DNA of 34,730 nucleotides from Adonisia turfae CCMR0081 (GCF_011009555.1 NZ_QXHD01000004.1:6378848-6413577), one strand, 5' to 3'. Numbered from the stretch's first letter, positions 1-8,057 are shown. Translations and numbers: made by a program. The notes: generated from the letters alone by a model not told the origin.

Positions 1-474
1 GCCACCCATGCCGAATTTAAGCCCGGCAAACCAGAGAACTCTTACATCCAACTATGGGACCAGCGACTCACCCTGGAGGATGTGAACAACTTAGACTGGC
101 AGCTGCCCAACTTAGAGCTTTTGGTGTTGAGTGCCTGTGAAACAGCCGTAGGCGATAGCAATGCTGAGCTAGGTTTTGCGGGACTAGCCCTAAGATCCGG
201 AGTTAAGTCAGCCGTAGCTAGCCTTTGGGATGTTAGTGATTTAGGCACATTGGCCTTGATGAGTGAGTTTTATCACCAGATCCCCCAAACAGCCACTAAG
301 GCTGAAGCACTGCGCCAGGCTCAGCTGGCACTACTCAAGGATCAAACTGACGCTGTTGATCTCAGCCAACTACAAAAATCATATGGAGAGAAAGCCCTGG
401 CTAATGAAAGCTTAGGCTCATTATCTCATCCATTTTACTGGGCCGGATTCACCATGATTAGCAGTCCCTGGTAA
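1..474 (+). CDS. CHAT-domain protein, C-terminal part (5' truncated by window edge)
   Basis: The frame is open from base 1 and ends with TAA, giving 157 residues of a longer protein. It is the end of a CHAT (caspase-HetF-associated with TPRs) peptidase domain. The catalytic His lies in ATHAEF (codon 7-9) and the catalytic Cys in LSACETA (codon 136-138). The usual LGFAG, ASLWDVSD, EALRQAQLALL and SHPFYWAGF blocks follow. It closely resembles the CHAT end of the TPS-CHAT protein at 15472-19287, down to the terminal SPW. The N-terminal architecture (TPR, TPS or other) lies outside the window. CHAT proteins are caspase-like cysteine peptidases. Both catalytic residues are present, so activity is plausible. 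The ATG at 82 is internal and is not the start. Confidence 0.93.
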   Translation, partial: ATHAEFKPGKPENSYIQLWDQRLTLEDVNNLDWQLPNLELLVLSACETAVGDSNAELGFAGLALRSGVKSAVASLWDVSDLGTLALMSEFYHQIPQTATKAEALRQAQLALLKDQTDAVDLSQLQKSYGEKALANESLGSLSHPFYWAGFTMISSPW

Positions 475-492
475 TGCCAGAGCCCCCCTGTC

Positions 493-1146
493 TCAAGTTC
501 TTACCTTGGGGCAGGCAGGGCTTTCACTGGCTACAGCACAATCTTGCAAACAAGGCTGCTGATAAGCGTCTTCTGTCTCCAGCGGCGGCGGCGTTTGGCC
601 AAATACCATGTCGCAGCTGAGATCCTCAAAATTAGGTGTCATGGTCAGAGGAATACCAAACTTTTCAGTAAAAAACTGCTGTGTGGGTAGTTTGCACATG
701 TTGACACACATGCCCACACAGCCACTTTGTTCTAAATAACGACACTTTTCGATGTGAACCGCACTTTTTTGCTGCCGTTTTTCACCAGAGGCGGTTGTGA
801 CCTCAGCCAGCTGCACCGTGCAAGGACCCACTAGCCATTCAAATAGCTGGGTGGCAAACCAGGCATTGAGTTCACACACCAACTGGGTAGGCGAGAAAAA
901 CGTACGAATCCCCCACAGGACCGGTGCTGGCACCAATGACTGCAAAACGACAGCAACCAGCTGTTGTTGCTGTTGCGAACTGCGACCTTGCATAATCTTT
1001 TGCGAGAGTTCTACAAAGCCGTCATAGCCAGGCCGACTGCTACATTCACCAACGGCTTTAGACATTTTGCTAGCAAACAGACGAATAAAAAGCTGGTCAA
1101 AAAAAGAATCGTGGTAGGTCGTTTTTTCCACTGCTAGATTTTGCAT
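493..1146 (-). CDS. DUF4033 / DWARF27-like protein (beta-carotene isomerase D27 family)
   Basis: This 217-residue protein belongs to the DUF4033 family, typified by plant DWARF27, a plastid iron protein that isomerises beta-carotene at the start of strigolactone synthesis. The family signature is clear in the C-terminal half: a Cys-rich block (CRYLEQSGCVGMCVNMCK), then PTQQFF, then an acidic PNFEDLSCDMVFG segment. Length is close to plant D27 without the transit peptide. The start is ATG with no convincing Shine-Dalgarno. The gene converges with the CHAT gene (18-nt gap). The substrate here is unknown: cyanobacterial members may act on carotenoids or another isoprenoid. The family assignment is firm and the reaction is inferred. 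Confidence 0.85.
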   Translation of the reverse strand: MQNLAVEKTTYHDSFFDQLFIRLFASKMSKAVGECSSRPGYDGFVELSQKIMQGRSSQQQQQLVAVVLQSLVPAPVLWGIRTFFSPTQLVCELNAWFATQLFEWLVGPCTVQLAEVTTASGEKRQQKSAVHIEKCRYLEQSGCVGMCVNMCKLPTQQFFTEKFGIPLTMTPNFEDLSCDMVFGQTPPPLETEDAYQQPCLQDCAVASESPACPKVRT

Positions 1147-1179
1147 GAGTTGGGCCGTGCGTCTTGTCTAGTAATAGCA

Positions 1180-1217
1180 AACAACCACCCCTGCTGTCTT
1201 AGGCAGAGATGGTTGTT
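1180..1217 (-). terminator. Hairpin terminator downstream of the small secreted-protein gene
   Basis: An 8-bp inverted repeat (AACAACCA / TGGTTGTT) has an internal CTGC/GCAG match. Read on the minus strand, the descending arm ends in TGGTTGTTTGC, a weak T-rich tail. It lies between the small secreted-protein gene and the D27-like gene, both on the minus strand. Confidence 0.45.
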
Positions 1218-1299
1218 GTAGTGCTTGGGATATGAGTCCGTGCCTCGGCATTCGCCAGTCACGACTCTACCCATCCTCAATTTTTAGCTGGAAGCAGTA

Positions 1300-1482
1300 C
1301 TAGTTCTTATTGCGCACTCCACGATTGTGGCGAATGAGGTCATGGAACGTAGCATCTTCAGAGAGCTCTGAAGGGCTCGATACCTGATGATTTGGACCAA
1401 AAGTTGTTCTAGCTTGGGCAGCAGACGTCACAGCAGTCGCTGCAATCAAAACGGTCAAAACATATAAAAAAGAGCGTTTCAT
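1300..1482 (-). CDS. Small secreted protein of unknown function
   Basis: This 60-residue product has a textbook Sec signal peptide: MKR, a hydrophobic core of about 16 residues, and an AQA cleavage site near residue 24. The remaining mature peptide is about 36 residues, polar and without cysteines (RTTFGPNHQ...RNKN). A Shine-Dalgarno-like AAGGA sits about 9 nt before the ATG, which supports translation. It appears monocistronic, with a hairpin downstream at 1180-1217. I do not recognise a family. The mature part is too short for an enzyme; a periplasmic or exported peptide role is possible but unsupported. Confidence 0.7.
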   Translation of the reverse strand: MKRSFLYVLTVLIAATAVTSAAQARTTFGPNHQVSSPSELSEDATFHDLIRHNRGVRNKN

Positions 1483-1691
1483 GAGTCAAGATCCTTATAA
1501 GTAAGATGCCTATTACCGATGGGTAGGTAGATCGGTAAATCCCCTCCATCGGCAACGACATCAGATGATTTATTTACTTGACTAAAATCATGATCTATGA
1601 ATCTGAATTATTCCTGATACGGATCTGAATAAGTCTTAAGCATCACCATAGCTGGCTAAGTATCCTGGACTCCCATCTCTGAATATCGCCC

Positions 1692-1814
1692 ATGAGCAAG
1701 CAATTTGAGCTAGATCACGTTTTTATTTTGACCAACAAAATAGGAGCCCCCGAGGCCGACAAACTGGTGGAATTTGGCTTGGTAGAAGGCCCACCCAATA
1801 TCCATCCAGGGCAA
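1692..1814 (+). pseudogene. Truncated VOC/glyoxalase-like gene, 5' remnant
   Basis: From ATG 1692 the reading frame encodes about 41 residues matching the N-terminus of a family of small VOC-fold proteins: FELDHVFILT, then GAPEADKLVEFGL, EG and NIHPGQ. In intact members HPGQ is followed by a GTxxRRFFF segment and roughly 100 more residues. Here the match stops at about 1814. The frame then runs through unrelated sequence to a stop at 1877, on top of the oppositely oriented membrane-protein gene whose stop is at 1834. I read this as a gene beheaded by a deletion. The start and first beta-alpha unit are well preserved, so the loss may be recent. The family match is from memory of its consensus. 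Confidence 0.6.
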
Positions 1815-1833
1815 GTAGAAAACCAAGGACAAA

Positions 1834-2424
1834 CTATGGACTTTTGCCCCCATCTGCCATTGCGGCTGTGTTGGTAACCATCAGATACTTGACTGTCAGG
1901 TAAATGACCACCATGCCTAGCCAAAGGGCAGAGGTCAGCTGACGCAGGTAATTGGCTTGCCATAGGGTAATCAGGCCGAGAGCAATACCATTGGCTATTA
2001 AGACGGGCCAACGGGCCTGCATCGGAAATGGCCGAATCGGTTCAAGGCTGTGGGGATATAGCTGAATATTGGCAGCTGTATTAAAAAAGAACTGACTCAC
2101 GAGAAAAATTACCATGCCCAGCACCAGATGTTGCCAGGCCAGATAAAACCCAATGAGTTCCATGGCAACCGTAATTAGGGTGACGCCATAGAAGATGACT
2201 ACACGACGATCGGCCAGGGAAACCTGATAGACATTGTGAAGATCAACCCAAGCCATGCGCCCTTGGTCGATACATATGAGGATGAGGGCAACAGCAATAG
2301 TAGGACTACCCGTAGTCAGATTGGCTGTTGGCAACAAGAGGTAGTACCAGCCAATACCGCCAGCGGCAATCCAAAACAAAACAACTATGGCCCGCGTAGG
2401 CCAGGGTCCTAAAGCAGCTTGCAT
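1834..2424 (-). CDS. Small polytopic membrane protein of unknown function
   Basis: The product is about 196 residues and strongly hydrophobic, with five or six predicted membrane spans (for example AIVVLFWIAAGGIGWYYLLL near the N-terminus, then FYGVTLITVAMELIGFYLAW). I do not recognise a family. I chose the ATG at 2424 rather than the GTG at 2454. Either start overlaps the 3' end of aroC, by 16 nt or 46 nt, which suggests translational coupling to chorismate synthase. Many cyanobacterial genomes carry such uncharacterised small membrane proteins. No catalytic motif is visible. It runs tail-to-tail into the VOC remnant at 1692-1814. Confidence 0.65.
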   Translation of the reverse strand: MQAALGPWPTRAIVVLFWIAAGGIGWYYLLLPTANLTTGSPTIAVALILICIDQGRMAWVDLHNVYQVSLADRRVVIFYGVTLITVAMELIGFYLAWQHLVLGMVIFLVSQFFFNTAANIQLYPHSLEPIRPFPMQARWPVLIANGIALGLITLWQANYLRQLTSALWLGMVVIYLTVKYLMVTNTAAMADGGKSP

Positions 2425-3497
2425 TGACCCTGGTGACGCATCAGATGATCGCACAGCACCAGAGCCATCATGGCCTCCACCATGGGTACCGCCCGAGGCA
2501 ATACACAGGGGTCGTGGCGACCGCGACCGGACAGTGTGGTCTCATTGCCCTGCTGGTCTACGGTTTTTTGCTCTTTGAGAATAGTGGCTGTAGGCTTAAA
2601 GGCTACGCGAATAATGATGTTTTCGCCGTTGGAAATTCCCCCTTGGGTACCACCAGAGCGATTGGTGCGGGTGCGAATATTGCCGTCAGCGTCAGTGTAG
2701 AACTCGTCATTGTGCTGACTGCCGGTGAGAAAGGTACCGGCAAACCCGGAGCCCAGTTCAAACCCTTTGCTGGCAGGCAAGGACATCATACCCTTGGCGA
2801 GGTCGGCTTCAAGTTTGTCAAAAACGGGGGACCCAAGACCTTTTGGCACTTTGCGGGCCACACACTCCACTGCGCCACCAATGGAATCGCCGTCTTTGCG
2901 CACCCGATCAATGCGGGCAATCATTTCATCGGCAAAGTCAGGATTCGGACAGCGGACAATATTGCTTTCCACCTGTTCCAGGGTGACGCTATCGGGGTCG
3001 ATGGGGGCCTCTATGTCCTGAATCCGTTTGACGTAGCCAACAATTTCGATGCCAGCCACCTGACGGAGAATTTTTTTTGCGATCGCACCCGCCGCTACCC
3101 GACCAATGGTTTCCCGCGCAGAAGAACGACCGCCTCCCTGATAATTACGAATGCCGTACTTAGCATCGTAGGTAGCATCCGCATGGGAAGGACGATATTT
3201 CGTTGCCATTTCCCCATAGTCCTGGGGACGCTGATCTTTGTTACGCACCAAGATTGTAATGGGTGTGCCTAAGGTCTGGCCCTGAAATACCCCAGAAACA
3301 ATCTCGCAGGTATCCGTCTCCTTACGGGGTGTGGTGATTTTGCTCTGGCCTGGCCGTCGTCGATCCAGATCCACCTGAATTTCTTCAGCAGAAATTTTTA
3401 ACTGAGGTGGACAACCATCAATAACAACACCCACACCACCGCCATGGGACTCGCCAAACGTAGTAATGCGGAATAGGTGACCGAAGGTATTGCCCAT
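2409..3497 (-). CDS. aroC: Chorismate synthase
   Basis: AroC converts 5-enolpyruvylshikimate-3-phosphate to chorismate in the cytoplasm, the last shikimate-pathway step, using reduced FMN. The 362-residue sequence is full length with all family blocks: MGNTFGHLFRITTFGESHG at the N-terminus, DRRRPGQSKITTPRKE, RPSHADATYDAKYGIRN, GGGRSSARETIGRVAAGAIA, then SNGENIIIRVAFKP and GRHDPCVLPRAVPMVEAM. I place the start at the ATG (3497) where the family consensus begins. An in-frame TTG at 3530 would add 11 unrelated residues. The small membrane-protein gene overlaps its 3' end. Confidence 0.97.
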   Translation of the reverse strand: MGNTFGHLFRITTFGESHGGGVGVVIDGCPPQLKISAEEIQVDLDRRRPGQSKITTPRKETDTCEIVSGVFQGQTLGTPITILVRNKDQRPQDYGEMATKYRPSHADATYDAKYGIRNYQGGGRSSARETIGRVAAGAIAKKILRQVAGIEIVGYVKRIQDIEAPIDPDSVTLEQVESNIVRCPNPDFADEMIARIDRVRKDGDSIGGAVECVARKVPKGLGSPVFDKLEADLAKGMMSLPASKGFELGSGFAGTFLTGSQHNDEFYTDADGNIRTRTNRSGGTQGGISNGENIIIRVAFKPTATILKEQKTVDQQGNETTLSGRGRHDPCVLPRAVPMVEAMMALVLCDHLMRHQGQCKLL

Positions 3498-3574
3498 AGG
3501 TTTCAAGAAAGGTGTTTGAAAGCCTTTCAATCCTACCGTAGGACGCCCCTCTGAGGACGGTCCATTGCCATTGA

Positions 3575-4486
3575 CTAACGCAACCGCCAGTACTCAACCA
3601 ACGTCATATCATGATCCATCTTCATCACATTACGCGGGTTGATGGCCGTGCCTTTGAAATAGACACCGTAGTGTAGATGAGGCCCAGAAGAACGACCAGT
3701 ATTACCTAGATACCCCAGCACATCACCGCGCTTGACCCTAGCCCCAGACGCCACAGCGACCTTTGACATGTGGGCATACAGAGTCTCGTAGCCGTAGCCA
3801 TGCTTGACGGTGACGGTATTACCGTAGCCACCATAGTACTCAGCCCGGCCTACCACACCTTCCGCAGTAGCCACAATAGGGGTGCCATAGGGGCCAACAA
3901 AATCTGTGCCCTCATGGGTTTCATAGGAAGAACCCCCAAAGGGATTACGACGCAACCCAAACTCAGACGAAATATCAATCGGGCCACCAATGGGAACTCC
4001 ATCTGGGTAGGCGGCCATCTTCGCTTCTTCTTCAGCAAGCGTTTCTTCCAACGCAGGCTTAATGCTGTCATCCAAAAGATCACTCAGCTTAGGCAGCTTT
4101 TGGCTAGCTTTCTCATAGAGCTCAACACCATCGACGGTCACAGCTTCCCCACCTCGGGGAATACCGTCATCTGACACACTATTCTGGTTACCCAACTCAG
4201 GCAACCCAGCTCGCTCTTTTAGATTTTCAATTTCAGAATCTAACGTATTCAGATCAGTTAGAACCTGATGAGCCTGATCCGTAAGCTGCCGGTTTTGATC
4301 CGCCAGCTGAACATTACTCTGGAAAAGAGAAAAAATAACAGCCCCCAGCCAACCTAAGGGCACCCCAAGCAGGACAAATGCAGCGATCATTCCGGCAAGT
4401 GGGGTAAACGTAATCGTAACGGGAGTCTGCCCAGTACGAGTAACTAAAACTGTGTAACTTTTCAGCAATTGCCGACGCATAGGCAT
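3575..4486 (-). CDS. Membrane-anchored M23 (LytM-type) peptidase
   Basis: This 303-residue protein has a short basic N-terminus, one membrane span (about 28-53), a coiled-coil (about 58-92), an acidic linker, and a C-terminal LytM/M23 zinc peptidase domain (about 165-285). Zinc and catalytic residues are intact: H191 and D195 in HEGTD, H239 in LYAHMS, and H270/H272 in GPHLHYG. The family cleaves peptidoglycan cross-links or, in EnvC/NlpD-like members, activates amidases; an intact active site favours hydrolysis. The domain should face the periplasm. It is transcribed divergently from the MBL-fold gene across a 329-bp spacer. The start is the first ATG; a second lies two codons later. Confidence 0.9.
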   Translation of the reverse strand: MPMRRQLLKSYTVLVTRTGQTPVTITFTPLAGMIAAFVLLGVPLGWLGAVIFSLFQSNVQLADQNRQLTDQAHQVLTDLNTLDSEIENLKERAGLPELGNQNSVSDDGIPRGGEAVTVDGVELYEKASQKLPKLSDLLDDSIKPALEETLAEEEAKMAAYPDGVPIGGPIDISSEFGLRRNPFGGSSYETHEGTDFVGPYGTPIVATAEGVVGRAEYYGGYGNTVTVKHGYGYETLYAHMSKVAVASGARVKRGDVLGYLGNTGRSSGPHLHYGVYFKGTAINPRNVMKMDHDMTLVEYWRLR

Positions 4487-4815
4487 TGAACTTAAGCGCT
4501 TAAACCGAAAAATATTAGCTATTTAGCCAATATTTTGGAACGCTGTACCAATCTGTACGATAAACAGCCTGATTATACGGGGATCACATCAAGAAAACGA
4601 AAAACAATTTGAAGAAACGTATAAAGTAGGGAAAGAACATAAGTAAAACTTAATAGTTCACTCTACCTTCATAACTTAATCTGTCCGGACTAACGTTCAT
4701 TTTTTTCAAACAGGGGCAGATTAACCACTTGGTAGAGTTTGTAGCTACAGTTTTCCGCAGTTCGGCATCACTATAACAGCCAGCAGTTTTTTTCAGCGCA
4801 GTTTTAAGAGGAGCT
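4487..4815. promoter_or_regulatory. Divergent intergenic region with an imperfect inverted repeat
   Basis: This 329-bp spacer separates the M23 gene (minus) from the MBL gene (plus) and must hold promoters for both. A 12-bp palindrome, TTAAGCGCTTAA, lies at 4492-4503, just upstream of the M23 start. An AATATT-n-GCT / AGC-n-AATATT inverted repeat lies at 4511-4534. Either could be an operator. I cannot assign -10/-35 boxes with confidence and see no RNA gene. Confidence 0.35.
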
Positions 4816-5625
4816 ATGTCAACAAAAAGGTCAGACACCATCACCTGGTTAGATGTGAACAGTTGGCAGTTCAACCTGGCAGGGCGTTCCCTGCTAGTAG
4901 ATCCATGGTTAATAGGAGACCTGGTTTTTAACAACGCAGGCTGGTTGATTCGTGGCATTAGACCCCGACCAATCCCCATTCCCCAGCAAGTAGACCTATT
5001 ACTGCTTTCCCAGGGCCTAGCTGATCATGCCCATCCAGAAACGTTGGCAGCACTCGATAAATCAATTCCAGTAGTTGCTTCAGCCGCTGCCGCCAAAGTA
5101 GCCAAAGAGAAAGGGTTTACCGATGTCATCAACCTGCCCCCTGGGCAAAGCCATCGTCTCGGTGATGATTTACTCATTGAGGCCTTACCAGGAGCCCCCA
5201 TTGGTCCTCTCACCCAAGAAAATGCCTATATCATCACTGTCTTAGATACAGGGCTGCGCCTATACTATGAGCCCCACGGCTATCCTGACGTTGCCCTGGC
5301 TACGCGTCCTCCGGTCGATGTGGCTATTACCCCCCTGGTGAGTTTGACATTACCCGTACTCGGTCCTGTTATTCGGGGCGGAGAGGGTGCCCTAGAACTA
5401 GCCCAAAAGGCAAAACCCCAGTGGCTATTGCCCACAGCCGATGGTGGCGATGTGGGCTATGAAGGACTACTGGCTAAATTTTTAACGGCATCTGGAGGTG
5501 CAGATGTGGTGCGATCGCAACTCGCTAACGCCAATCTTTCCACAGAGGTTAAAACCCTACGCCCCATGGAAGCTCTCACCCTAGATCTAAAACCTCAGAC
5601 ACCGGCAGCGGCGGAAACCGTTTAG
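4816..5625 (+). CDS. MBL-fold metallo-hydrolase-like protein, cyanobacterial/plant type
   Basis: The 269-residue protein has a metallo-beta-lactamase-like fold: an N-terminal VDPWLIGD segment as in UlaG-type MBL proteins, then a VDLLLLSQGLADHAHPETL block where the metal motif should be, and later YYEPHG and DVAITPL strands. The usual HxHxDH is reduced to QGLADH: both leading histidines are replaced and only the DH remains. I recall the same LSQG...DHAH form in cyanobacterial and plant relatives, so this is a family trait and not a new mutation. A strong Shine-Dalgarno (AAGAGGAG) precedes the ATG. dut follows 35 nt later on the same strand, probably co-transcribed. Substrate unknown. Confidence 0.8.
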   Translation: MSTKRSDTITWLDVNSWQFNLAGRSLLVDPWLIGDLVFNNAGWLIRGIRPRPIPIPQQVDLLLLSQGLADHAHPETLAALDKSIPVVASAAAAKVAKEKGFTDVINLPPGQSHRLGDDLLIEALPGAPIGPLTQENAYIITVLDTGLRLYYEPHGYPDVALATRPPVDVAITPLVSLTLPVLGPVIRGGEGALELAQKAKPQWLLPTADGGDVGYEGLLAKFLTASGGADVVRSQLANANLSTEVKTLRPMEALTLDLKPQTPAAAETV

Positions 5626-5660
5626 TCGCTCCTCTCCGCTTTCCACTCGCTCAAGCCTTC

Positions 5661-6110
5661 ATGACCCATCCCGTCACGATCAAGTTTAAAAAACTCAACC
5701 CTGAAGCCGTAATTCCCGGCTATGCCCACCCCGGTGATGCTGGTGCAGATTTAGTGGCCATCGGCGCTCACACACTGCAACCACTCCAGCGGTTAGCCAT
5801 TCCCACCGGTCTAGCCGCAGAAATCCCCCAGGGATATGAAATGCAGGTGAGACCCAAAAGCAGCCTGGCCCTTAAATACGGCATTACGGTACTCAACACA
5901 CCGGGTACCGTCGATGCCGGGTATCGTGGAGAAATCAAGGTAATTCTGATCAACCTGGGACAGTCTGCGTTTGCGATTAACCCAGGTCAGCGCATTGCCC
6001 AGATCATTATTGCCCCAGTGCTTCAAGCTGAGTTTGTAGAGACAGCGCAGTTAAACGACTCCCAACGCGGTGAAGGTGGGTTTGGGTCAACCGGGACAAC
6101 CTATGGATAA
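5661..6110 (+). CDS. dut: dUTP diphosphatase (dUTPase)
   Basis: Trimeric dUTPase hydrolyses dUTP to dUMP and pyrophosphate, keeping uracil out of DNA and supplying dTMP synthesis. All five conserved motifs are visible in 149 residues: PGDAGADL (I), RPKSSLALKYG (II), NTPGTVDAGYRGEI (III, with the catalytic Asp and Tyr), RIAQIIIAP (IV) and the flexible-tail P-loop-like RGEGGFGSTG (V). The length is typical. It starts at an ATG 35 nt after the MBL-fold gene, with no strong Shine-Dalgarno, which fits translation within an operon. Confidence 0.97.
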   Translation: MTHPVTIKFKKLNPEAVIPGYAHPGDAGADLVAIGAHTLQPLQRLAIPTGLAAEIPQGYEMQVRPKSSLALKYGITVLNTPGTVDAGYRGEIKVILINLGQSAFAINPGQRIAQIIIAPVLQAEFVETAQLNDSQRGEGGFGSTGTTYG

Positions 6111-6147
6111 ATAGTTTTGAATAAAGAACCAATAACTAATAACTCAA

Positions 6148-6657
6148 TTAAAAGTCATCCAATACATCCGGATCAATATCCTCATCCTCCAAAATGTCGG
6201 TCAACGATGACGGATTGGCATCACCAGGCTTAGGTTTGGGCGGTGTTATTTTTTCGATGATACTGTTGGGTGCCAGGGACCCGTTGCCATTGGATGAACT
6301 GCCATTGCTAGCCACAGGTGGAGGACTGCCCCCCAAAGCCTCACTCAATTTTGGTCCGTAGGCTTCTCCCGCCAGAAAATGTCGACGAATTTGAAAAATT
6401 CTGAACTCCAGCTCGTCAATGGCATTACGAGCAAGCACTTGCGCCTCTTCTTTAGAAACCTCATCCTCATAGGCCCAGGGTAAATAATAGGCCTTAAGAG
6501 CTCGAATTACGGACTCTCGCATATTCACCATTTTGTTGTCGCGCAAATGATTAACAATACGACCTTCAACGGTGTCGGGGTCGGAGCTAATACTAAAAGA
6601 AACACGCTTTCTGGAAGGAGGGTTTTCGTTCTTCGGTGTACTTTTCTTTTTAGCCAC
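6148..6657 (-). CDS. ParR/CorR-like adaptor protein paired with a ParM-like actin
   Basis: This 169-residue protein has a basic tail (MAKKKSTPK...RKR), a ribbon-helix-helix-like segment (RVSFSISSD...VEGRIVNHLRDN, residues about 18-55), a helical middle, a Ser/Asn/Gly-rich low-complexity linker, and a very acidic C-terminus (SLTDILEDEDIDPDVLDDF). In ParMR systems such an acidic tail of ParR binds the growing end of the ParM filament. The start is GTG at 6657, set by a near-perfect GGGAGGAG Shine-Dalgarno 5 nt upstream; it overlaps the ParM-like gene by 8 nt, implying coupling. The ParR assignment rests on context and architecture. Chromosomal cyanobacterial pairs of this kind have been linked to cell-shape control (CorMR, from memory). 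Confidence 0.7.
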   Translation of the reverse strand: MAKKKSTPKNENPPSRKRVSFSISSDPDTVEGRIVNHLRDNKMVNMRESVIRALKAYYLPWAYEDEVSKEEAQVLARNAIDELEFRIFQIRRHFLAGEAYGPKLSEALGGSPPPVASNGSSSNGNGSLAPNSIIEKITPPKPKPGDANPSSLTDILEDEDIDPDVLDDF

Positions 6658-7765
6658 GACTCCTCCCTACAGCGAGTTTTTGGAATTTTAGCGCGAGCCA
6701 CTTCGCGCCGCCATAGCAGTCACAGAATCGTAGCTGATCAATATCTGTCTCCAGGTCTAAATTGGCCGCAACTTCTTCTTGCAAATCTTCCAACCAATTC
6801 ACCGTACAGAATGTGGAGCGTTCTTCAAAGTACTCTTCTAACTCATCCCGCAGCTGGGCCGCTGTTCCACCACTGACTAGCACCTCATAGTTGGGGACAC
6901 TGACAGCGGCCAACCACTCATTCAGACGATATCGCACCAGCTCCCAATAATAAGAATTTGCCTTTTCTCGACGCTCAGCCAGGGGATATCCCTTCCTAGG
7001 GCGATTGGGAAAAACCACTCGGGCTGAATTGTTGATCAAGGCATCATAGAGAAATGGATCGTCCGAGTTGCAGGGTAGATCTTGGGCAACAGCCTTCAAA
7101 AGCTGTTGATAGCCAAGACGTTCGGTGCTGCTAGGTTCTCCCTGGGGTGGACGCCCCCCGTTAAACAACAAAAAGCTCAGGTCTCGATGGCCAAACATTA
7201 GCACCACAAAGGTTTTCTTAGAGCGTTCTTTCTGTTGCGATCGCTGCACTTTACGCCACTGCACTAATCCCGCAGCCTCAGGTAACACCTTAACGTTGCC
7301 AAACTCCAGAAAGATGTCTTGGCCACGATAGGTGAACATCTTATGACCCAAAATTTCACTGGTCAGGGCCTTATAATCAGTCAAATATTCGTTAAAGGGA
7401 AGAGCAATTCCCACATCCAGGGTGATCCGTTCTAACTCATGCTGGTGGGCAAACTCACCAATTATCCCGAGGGCACGAATATGGGCTAAGGCACTTTTAG
7501 GCAAGCTGCTTGTTGCTTTATTGGGACGCCCCTGGGCATCAATACCAAGGGCATAGGCTGGCGTTTCTGGATCAAGCTGCAGATAGCTAATCGACTCTAG
7601 ACCTGAACCTATCTGCTCCCCCTGGGCCTCAATAATGGTCAACTCAGACGGAGGCATATCTGCCACCAGGGGAGGACACTGATAGGAGTAAAACCGTTCA
7701 CCATCATTAAGAACGGCCTTGGTGCCAGAACTACCTAAATCGATAAAACACTGATATTGAGCCAT
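6650..7765 (-). CDS. ParM-like actin-family ATPase
   Basis: This is a 371-residue actin/Hsp70-fold protein. The phosphate-1 loop is at the N-terminus (FIDLGSSGTKAVL, residues 7-19), a phosphate-2-like strand-turn follows in TFVVLMFGHRDLSFLLFNGG, and an adenosine-motif LVSGGTAAQL lies near residue 300. ParM proteins polymerise with ATP and push plasmids apart, with ParR binding a centromere. The downstream overlapping gene has a ParR-like layout, so the two form a two-gene operon. No plasmid replication gene, iteron set or parC-like repeats are visible, and flanking genes are chromosomal housekeeping genes. A cytoskeletal role in a cyanobacterial chromosome is therefore more likely than plasmid partition. 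Confidence 0.8.
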   Translation of the reverse strand: MAQYQCFIDLGSSGTKAVLNDGERFYSYQCPPLVADMPPSELTIIEAQGEQIGSGLESISYLQLDPETPAYALGIDAQGRPNKATSSLPKSALAHIRALGIIGEFAHQHELERITLDVGIALPFNEYLTDYKALTSEILGHKMFTYRGQDIFLEFGNVKVLPEAAGLVQWRKVQRSQQKERSKKTFVVLMFGHRDLSFLLFNGGRPPQGEPSSTERLGYQQLLKAVAQDLPCNSDDPFLYDALINNSARVVFPNRPRKGYPLAERREKANSYYWELVRYRLNEWLAAVSVPNYEVLVSGGTAAQLRDELEEYFEERSTFCTVNWLEDLQEEVAANLDLETDIDQLRFCDCYGGAKWLALKFQKLAVGRSRG

Positions 7766-8057
7766 GGGGATACGGGCAAAGATATGCCGAGTAGTACGTT
7801 AGTACGCTTATTCTAGTGGATTCATTTTAATCGAACGGGCGCTGACAATATATCGCAATCGATACGTTTTGTTGGTAGCGTGCCCAGGCACACAACCATA
7901 TCAGCAGCGTCAGGCAAACCTGAGTGACGTAGCTAACAGGATTTTAGATTAAGCACTATAAGCACTATATGTAGCGCTCAACTTGAATTTCGAGTACTAG
8001 AAGGCAATATGATACCTGCCATAGGCATTTTTGTGAAGTGATTTTCTGCTCTGAAAT

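Noticed and set aside
2424..3272. 282-codon plus-strand open frame
   Set aside because: It is antisense to aroC, whose protein matches its family along the full length. The plus-strand product has no recognisable features.
4650..4979. 109-codon minus-strand frame across the MBL-gene start
   Set aside because: It overlaps the well-supported MBL gene and has no ribosome-binding site or family signal.
7766..8057. Short direct repeats (AGTACGTT/AGTACGCT and AGCACTATA twice) upstream of the ParM-like gene as a possible parC centromere
   Set aside because: Only two short copies of each occur, without the regular spacing of parC iterons.
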